Of a stretch of 64,000 nt of DNA, positions 58,351-64,000 are shown one piece after another. The notes under the pieces were generated by a model. It saw only the letters and a list, made by a program, of their open reading frames with translations. It did not search any database and had not been told where the DNA came from. The stretch is from Siniperca chuatsi. Lineage: Eukaryota > Chordata > Actinopteri > Centrarchiformes > Sinipercidae. Every line of letters begins with the position of its first letter. Position 1 is the first letter of the stretch. The translations under genes were made by a program, and so were the position numbers. The stretch covers positions 661,359-725,358 of the forward strand of contig NC_058058.1 of NCBI RefSeq assembly GCF_020085105.1. Direction: 5' to 3'.

Positions 58351-58630
58351 AATGGTGGAATGTAACTGAGTACATTTACTCAAGTACTGTATTTAATCAC
58401 AAATTCGAGGTACTTGTATTTTACTTACTTATACTTTACTAGTATTTTTCATATTTTCACATTTCCAGAATGAGTACTTTTTACTTTTGATAATAAGTAC
58501 ATTTTGCTGATAATACTTTAACTTCTTTAAGGTTTCGAATGCAGGACTTTTACTTGTAGTGGAGTATTTTCACAGAGTGGTTTTAGTACTTTTACTGAAG
58601 TAAAGGATGTGAATACTTCCTCCACCACTG
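58351..58630. mobile_element. hAT-like MITE ('ACTCAAGTACT' family, M3), complete copy
   Basis: Starts GGTGGAATGTAACTGAGTAC and ends CTTCCTCCACCACTG, with internal TTTTACTTACTTATACTTTAC. This is an extremely common teleost MITE. 58631-60108 has no supported gene. 59090-59290 is another interspersed repeat (CAGCTGCTGAGGGAAACATC). Confidence 0.8.
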
Positions 58631-60108
58631 AAGAGGACTCAGAGTCTTAACTGGACAGCTCCTTGTAGTTTTTTGAAAGGCTGTTCTGGGATCTGTCGTG
58701 AGCTTGGGTCGTGCACTATATTTACAGGATGGAAGTTGTGTGTTGACAGGTTACCTGAACATCCACAGCTGCATGGATGCAGAACTGACTCTGGTTCTCA
58801 CGCTGTCTGCCGGCTTTAATCCCGTCCAGAATCAGCAGCTGTCAGCGACTTTCTGTCAGCACAGTTTGTTTTTATCTCTCACCTCCACAGGCTGATCAAG
58901 GGCAGAGTACATGGTCACATCACGAGTGAGTGCTATATCCCACCCGTCGCACTACACATGTTGTAGTGACCTGAAAACACAACATTCAACATAAAATCAT
59001 CTTATTAATCAAACATGTGATCAAACAGCTGCTTATTTCCGCCTCCAGCAGCTACAGAGTCACATGACGCTTCGCCAGGAGGCGTGTCTATGTCTCCTGA
59101 TGGACGTCAGTCCGGTCTTCTCTCTGTCAGCTCTGTGTTTGGTCTCCAGCAGCTGCTGAGGGAAACATCTGGCTCTTTAGCAGCTAGATGCTCCGCTATG
59201 TTCAGCAGCTGCTCTCTGACTGCGTCTGTCTGCTGTTTGCTGCCGAGCAGGAAGAGTTCAGCGGCGTTACAGACCGAACCAGACAGGAAATGTGAAAGAA
59301 AAATCAAAAGTAGGAGCTAAAAGAGGCTAAAAAGTGCCGTAGAGCTGCAGAGATGGTGACGATGATGAGTCCCTTCACATTATACTTCGTCATTTCATCC
59401 ATTGTACCTAAGTACAGTACCTGTAACATAAGAGTTTTGGACCAGGTGTTTCCGGGTGTTTCTGGACCTCACTGCTTGAGTTTTATTTTCCCTCTCGCCT
59501 CCTGATCCCAGCACGATTGATTGACACGTGATCGACGTCCTGCTGCAGCTTTCGGCCACACTGAGCTGATGCAGGATCAGCTGTTTCTGACTGTAAACCC
59601 ACTGATTCAACACCAGTCGGGTTTATAAAGTTTGATCATCAGCGGACAGAAAGATGTGAGTCTGACAATTCGATACTTCATTTGTGTTCTTTCATCTTTA
59701 AGCTTGTTAACTACAAATCCTAGATACTTTACATCAGAGAGGAATATCTAATATCATTTTGCCGTAGAGATTATTAACCATGTTGGTGCATTCAAAAACC
59801 ATAAAGATCCAGCATTTAAACGTTCACTGTTGACAGCGGTTCATTATCGAGCTCTGTTGTCAGAAAATCAAACCCAGAAGACAAATAACAGACTGTGCTC
59901 CATCACTTCCACTGAAAGCTCATTATGAAGATGTTAATGTCCAGTATGCGCAGGATGATTACAGCAAGAAAAGTTTCAGTGTTCATATGGACACCAGACT
60001 GTTGTCTTAAGACAACTTAAGAAAAATTGTGAACTCATCCTTTTAAAAGGTTTTTGATCTTAGATCTCAGATGTCCGAGTGTCCTTTAACACACCAAAAG
60101 TCTTCAGA

Positions 60109-60781
60109 TTAGTCTGTACTGTACTAATACTTGTACTTTGCTTGAGTATTTCCATTTTATGCAACTTTATACTTCTACTCCACTACATCTCACAGAAATG
60201 CTGTACTTTATACTGCACTACATTGATTTTAGAGCTGTATGTACATAGTGTAGTTACCTTGTATTAAAAGATTTTACAGACAAAGATCAACTTTATATCA
60301 GTTTGATGCATTGTTATAGATTAAACCAGCTAACCATATATAAAGCAGTTAAAACTAGCTAACTGTATATAAAGTAGTTAAAACTAACTGTAATAAAGTA
60401 GTTGTGTATAAAAAGCAGTTAAAGTAGTTAAAACTAGCTAACTGTGTATAAAGCAGTTAAAACCAGCTAACTGTATAAAGTAGTTAAAACTAGCTAACTG
60501 TGTATAAAGCAGTTAAACTAGCTAACTGTGTATAAAGCAGTTAAAACCAGCTAACTGTATAAAGTAGTTAAAACTAGCTAACTGTATATAAAGCAGTTAA
60601 AACTAGCTAACTGTGTATAGAATCAGTCCACCAGTACTTTTACTACTTGAAGCTGATAATATTTGTGTACTTTTACTTAAGTGGGAGTTTGACTGCAGGA
60701 CGTTTAGGCTACTTGTAATGGAGTACTTACATTAATGTATCAGTACTTTTACGTAAGTAAAGGCTCTGAATTCCACCACTG
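60109..60781. mobile_element. hAT-like MITE M3, copy with internal minisatellite
   Basis: CTTGAGTATTTCCATTTTATGC and CTACTCCACTACATC at the left, AAGTAAAGGCTCTGAATTCC and CACCACT at the right. 60321-60617 is a tandem array (about 11 units, 24-31 bp) of TAAAGCAGTTAAAACTAGC-type sequence. Confidence 0.75.
60321..60617 (+). repeat. Minisatellite inside MITE M3
   Basis: Units of AAAGCAGTTAAAACTAGCTA plus ACTGTGTAT, with AAACTAGC/AAACCAGC and ATAAAGTAG variants. Confidence 0.9.
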
Positions 60782-61760
60782 ACTTACTACGACACAACGT
60801 AACTAAAAATGGACTAATCCCGGACTTTGATGGATTTCTCTCTGAAGGGTTAAATAGCTCATTTTGCTAGTAGAACAGTAATGCTGCTAAGTAGTTCAGA
60901 AGAAAGTCAGCTCAGCTAAGAGTGGAACAAACAGAGGGTTTTCACTGTAAAACCTGTTTTATAGCATAAAAGAACAGGTTGGACATTTCCAAATGTTCCC
61001 ATTTTGAGGGACGCTCAGTGGGATTTACTGTGTGGACGGAAATATAAAACTGGTTTAATAAAAACCAGATGATCTGATCTCTGCTCTTCCTGAGTTATTC
61101 ACAATAGAAAACTGAATCTTTGCTGTGAAATAGTCCACCTGACTGACTTCCTGAGGAGACTTGATTTAAGTTGGATTTCACTGCTGTGGAACGTAAACAG
61201 GACGTGTTGAAACTCACGAGGAAACGCGTTCAAAGTGTTTTGACTTTACTTGCGATTGCGTTGCCTGAATGGAGTCAAGTATAAAGATCCTGAGAACAGA
61301 AATACAGTTTTTCATTGTAAACTCCGCAGGTCACTGAAACCCCTAACATCATAATAATATAATAATATATAATATAATATAATAATAATAATAATAATAA
61401 TACAGACATTTCCTGTCTCTTTTCTGCTGTTCCTATCAAACGAAGGTAAAAAGCCAAAACAAATCTTCGGTAGGTAACGTTTAGAAAAATAACTTGTTGC
61501 ATATTTGCTGAAACTGTCGGTTCCTCCGGCGCCCAAACCAATCAGAGCCAGGAGGAGTCTCTGATGCAGCGTCACTCACAGCTTGTGCACACGCCCCCGT
61601 CCCGGCTCCACGCCGAGCATTGCGTTCGATGGCGTGGCGCCGAGAGGCAACTTCCTGCGGCCGTACGAAGTGGCGGGTTTGGTGGGAGGGGCTTAGCGGA
61701 GTGACACGAGCAGCAGAGAGGTTTTGCTTTAATGCGTTCAAGCGTCGCCTGCTGCAGCTT
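60773..61760. repeat. About 1-kb block duplicated at 63019-64000 (copy 1)
   Basis: Matches the window end with about 2.25 kb offset. Includes an ATAATAATA run at 61350-61402 and a CpG-rich stretch at 61560-61720. No supported gene. 61761-62516 is also gene-free except for the hairpin at 62265. Confidence 0.85.
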
Positions 61761-62264
61761 TAAAGTCTCGCCTCAGACCAGAACTTGGACATGTGCCTGA
61801 CAGACTAAACTCAGGGTGTTTCAACAGTCTGCTCTGAATATTCTGGTGTCCTGATTATCAGCTCACTCCTGTCCTCCTTCACTTTTATTGATTAGCTCCG
61901 CTCACTGATCGGTCAACAGGCCTGCAACAGATGAAGCTGAGAGTGAAGGATAAGAGCGCCCCTGCTGGTCTTCAAGGCAAACTACTTCAGACAGCCTGTT
62001 GTGGTCACAGGCTGCAAAGTCTGATATTTAATTTGATATTAGAGTTTAGAATAAAAGTGAGTTATTCTCAGCAGAACAAGAGTATTTCTGAATATTTGAA
62101 TACGATGAAAAGCGCTCCGCCTGATTGGCTCTCTGAAGGGTTTTGATTTCACTCCTAAAGAACGTAAACTGGATGTCGAGATGATCGCTGATCAAAACAT
62201 GTGACAGGAACTGTAACTGGTTTCTGTCCTGTCTCAGCGAACAGGCCGCTGGACAGTTTACCCA

Positions 62265-62305
62265 CAGCAGTAACTACAACACCACACCTGTTGTAGTTAC
62301 TGCTG
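62265..62305. other. Perfect hairpin (17-bp arms, 7-nt loop)
   Basis: CAGCAGTAACTACAACA and TGTTGTAGTTACTGCTG are exact reverse complements around CCACACC. It lies about 210 bp downstream of the CART poly(A) signal. Confidence 0.85.
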
Positions 62306-62516
62306 TTTGCCTGTGGAGGGCACGTTTGCCTGATCCAAGACTGCCAGGTTGTGTACTGCCCCCAACGAGCTCCACCAATCAGATGCTTTAGATTATAGAT
62401 GGAACGAAGGAGGCGGGATTTGGAGGCAGCCTGAGAAGGAGCCTGACAGACTAAACTCAGGACGGAGAGAGTATAAATGATGAGGTCATCGGAGCCGAGC
62501 AGCTTTATGAAGAAAC

Positions 62517-62522
62517 TTTATT
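62517..62522 (-). terminator. Poly(A) signal AATAAA for the CART gene
   Basis: TTTATT on the plus strand, 276 nt after the CART stop codon in the transcript sense. Spacing fits a short 3' UTR that includes the (CA)n tract. Inferred. Confidence 0.45.
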
Positions 62523-62735
62523 TAACAAAAATAAATGAATCTGAGGGACAGACACAGAAACTTTAAAACAAAGACAGAAACATGCAGAGAGACAGCCAGG
62601 TGAGGTGTGTGTGTCCTCCTGTACTTCTATCTTTGTGAGGACATTTAGTCTGGTCCTCGCTTTCTCAAAGAGCAGTTTGAAGGTTCAAACTGTTTTTAGG
62701 GTTTAGGTTCATGTCCTCACAAGTATAGAAGTCCA

Positions 62736-62737
<2 letters not shown>

Positions 62738-62796
<59 letters not shown>
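62738..62796 (+). repeat. (GT)n microsatellite
   Basis: About 29 units, ending one base before the CART stop codon region, so in the transcript it is a (CA)n at the start of the 3' UTR. Confidence 0.95.
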
Positions 62797-62797
<1 letters not shown>

Positions 62798-62798
<1 letters not shown>

Positions 62799-62905
62799 CA
62801 GTAGCAGCGCAGGAAGAAGGTGTTGCAGGCTGTTCCTCTGAGACAGTCGCACAGCCGACCGATCCGAGGTCCATGTTTCATCGCACAGCGCTCGCCCACA
62901 TCACA
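62798..62905 (-). CDS. cartpt: CART neuropeptide precursor: last exon (C-terminal knot)
   Basis: Minus-strand exon from CCCTCTCAG|TGT (62906/62905) to TGA at 62800-62798, 35 codons plus stop. It reads CDVGERCAMKHG, PRIGRLCDCLRG, TACNTFFLRCY. Its six cysteines (residues 1, 7, 19, 21, 27, 34) match the three-disulfide knot of cocaine- and amphetamine-regulated transcript peptide. RIGxLCDC, G-T-x-C-N and F-x-x-x-C are the family hallmarks. CART is a secreted satiety/stress neuropeptide processed from a short precursor. The third and last exon of known genes starts exactly at this first Cys region. Differences from the mammalian peptide include Leu for Pro after CDC and a C-terminal Tyr. Teleosts have several cart paralogues and I cannot tell which this is. 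Exons 1 and 2 should lie to the right and are not visible in the window. Confidence 0.88.
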
Positions 62906-63015
62906 CTGAGAGGGAGACAGGCAGAGAGACAGAGAGACAGGCAGAGAGACAGAGAGACAGGCAGAGAGACACAGAGAGACAGGCAGAGAGACAGGCAGAG
63001 AGACAGAGAGACAGG
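62906..63015. repeat. AGAGACAGGCAG tandem repeat in CART intron
   Basis: About 9 units of GAGACAGGCAGAGAGACAG-type sequence immediately upstream of the CART acceptor. On the minus strand this gives a C/T-rich tract running into the acceptor. Confidence 0.9.
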
Positions 63016-63018
63016 CAG

Positions 63019-64000
63019 TCCACTACTGACTTACTCTGACACAAAGCGTAGCTAAAAATGGACTAATCCCGGACTTTGATAGATTTCTCTCTGAAGGGGT
63101 TAAATAGCTCATTTTGCTGAAGTAGAACAAATAATGCTGCTAAGTAGTTCAGAAGAAGATCAGCTCAGCTAAGAGTGGAACAAACAGAGGAGTTTCACTG
63201 TAAAGACCCTGTTTTATAGCATAAAAAGAGGAACAGAGTTGGACATTTCCAAATGTTCCCATTTGAGGGACGCTCAGTGGAATTTACTGTGTGGACATGG
63301 AAGCTATAAAACTGGTTTAATAAAGAAGCAAGGAGCAGTCCCAATCTCTACTCTTCCTGAGTTATTCACAATAAGAAAACTGAATCTTTGCTGTGAAATA
63401 GTCCCATATTTGACTTCCTGAGGGGCTTGGGTTAAAGTTGGATTCACTGCTGTGGAACATGCAGCAGGGCGTGTTGAAACTCACGAGGAAAGCAACGTTC
63501 AGAATGTTTTGACTTTACTGCGGATTGCGTTGCCTGAACAAGGTCAAGTATAAAGATCCACAGAACAGAAATACAGTTTTCATTGCAAACTCCGCGAGTC
63601 ACTGAAACCCCTAACATCATAATAATATAATAATATGTAATATAATATAATAATAATAATACAGACATTTCCCTGTCTCTTTTTCTGCTATTCTATCAAA
63701 GCGAAAGTAAAGCCAGAAACAAATCTTGGTGAAGTAGCGTTTAGAAAAATAACTTGTTGCATATTTGCTGAGAGCATAGTTTCCTCGGTAGCCCCAAGCT
63801 AATCAGAACCAGGAGAGTCTCTGATGCAGCGTCACCACAACTTGTGCTACACGCCCCGTCCCGGCTCCGCACCCGAGCGACTGGGTTCGATGGGCGTGGC
63901 GCCGGAGGGACAACCTGCGCGACCGTCTGAGTGGCGGGGTTTAGTCGGAGGAGCTTAAGCGAGTGACACGAGCAGCAGAAGAGAGTTTGCTATGCACAAT
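63019..64000. repeat. About 1-kb block duplicated from 60773-61760 (copy 2, window edge)
   Basis: Collinear with copy 1 but with many 1-3 base insertions and substitutions (AAGGGGTTAAATAG for AAGGGTTAAATAG, ATAAAAAGAGGAACAG for ATAAAAGAACAG). No CART exons recognised in it. See findings for the assembly question. Confidence 0.85.

Noticed and set aside
59084-59320. 78-aa frames on both strands in 59.1-59.3 kb
   Set aside because: Sequence matches a common teleost interspersed repeat (CAGCTGCTGAGGGAAACATC) and carries no domain.

Overview
This is nuclear DNA from a spiny-rayed (percomorph-type) teleost. The evidence is dense young and old fish transposons (BEL/Pao, L2/Rex1-like and L1-like LINEs, Tc1, hAT, TTAA-flanked MITEs), short phase-1 introns, AT-rich spacers and a family-specific C2H2 zinc-finger (ZNF) gene organisation. 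There are no operons, CRISPR arrays or prokaryotic signals.

The dominant gene content, about 3.8-49.3 kb, is a cluster of duplicated two-exon C2H2 ZNF genes. Exon 1 is short, starts M(C/S)xVQ.LR and encodes an acidic amphipathic helix containing FERTIAEYEEEL. It ends in phase 1 at a GT donor. Exon 2 starts at an AG acceptor with the D of DVQQL, followed by an acidic KEEQEELW / [17 protein letters not shown] cassette and a C2H2 array ending in an atypical C-C-H-x-C finger. I count seven loci with an exon 1 and/or exon 2, plus one fragment: A (minus, orphan exon 1 at 3.9 kb), C (plus, 5.75/7.0 kb), D (minus, 20.2/12 kb), E (minus, 26.5/23.7 kb), F (plus, 31.1/31.7 kb), G (minus, 42.1/38 kb), H (minus, 48.3/47 kb) and I (plus fragment, 49 kb). 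Only E (551 aa) and F (385 aa) read open from start to stop across both exons. C has lost the end of exon 1 but has an in-phase replacement donor and a frameshifted last finger. D, G and H carry frameshifts in exon 2, several in G/C runs.

The spacers are transposon-rich. 0-3.5 kb holds a BEL/Pao relic and a 5'-truncated LINE inserted in a ZNF intron. 13.3-19.2 kb is bounded by inverted repeats of a hAT-like element, with BED-finger and hAT-dimerisation relics, a nested MITE and unidentified exon-like sequence inside. 25.4-29.0 kb is bounded by about 400-bp inverted repeats around the first exon of E and a LINE ORF1 relic. 33.3-35.1 kb is a L2-like LINE tail whose 49-bp minisatellite has been internally duplicated.

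51.1-57.4 kb is a 3.14-kb tandem duplication carrying two or three exons of an unidentified host gene, a deleted Tc1 element and a L2-like tail with the same minisatellite. At the right end, minus strand, lies the last exon of a CART (cocaine- and amphetamine-regulated transcript) neuropeptide gene with all six knot cysteines. It is followed by a duplicated about 1-kb block running to the window edge that looks poorly polished.

Functionally, the ZNF genes would encode nuclear DNA-binding proteins, plausibly repressors of the kind that expand alongside transposons. CART is a secreted neuropeptide unrelated to the cluster.
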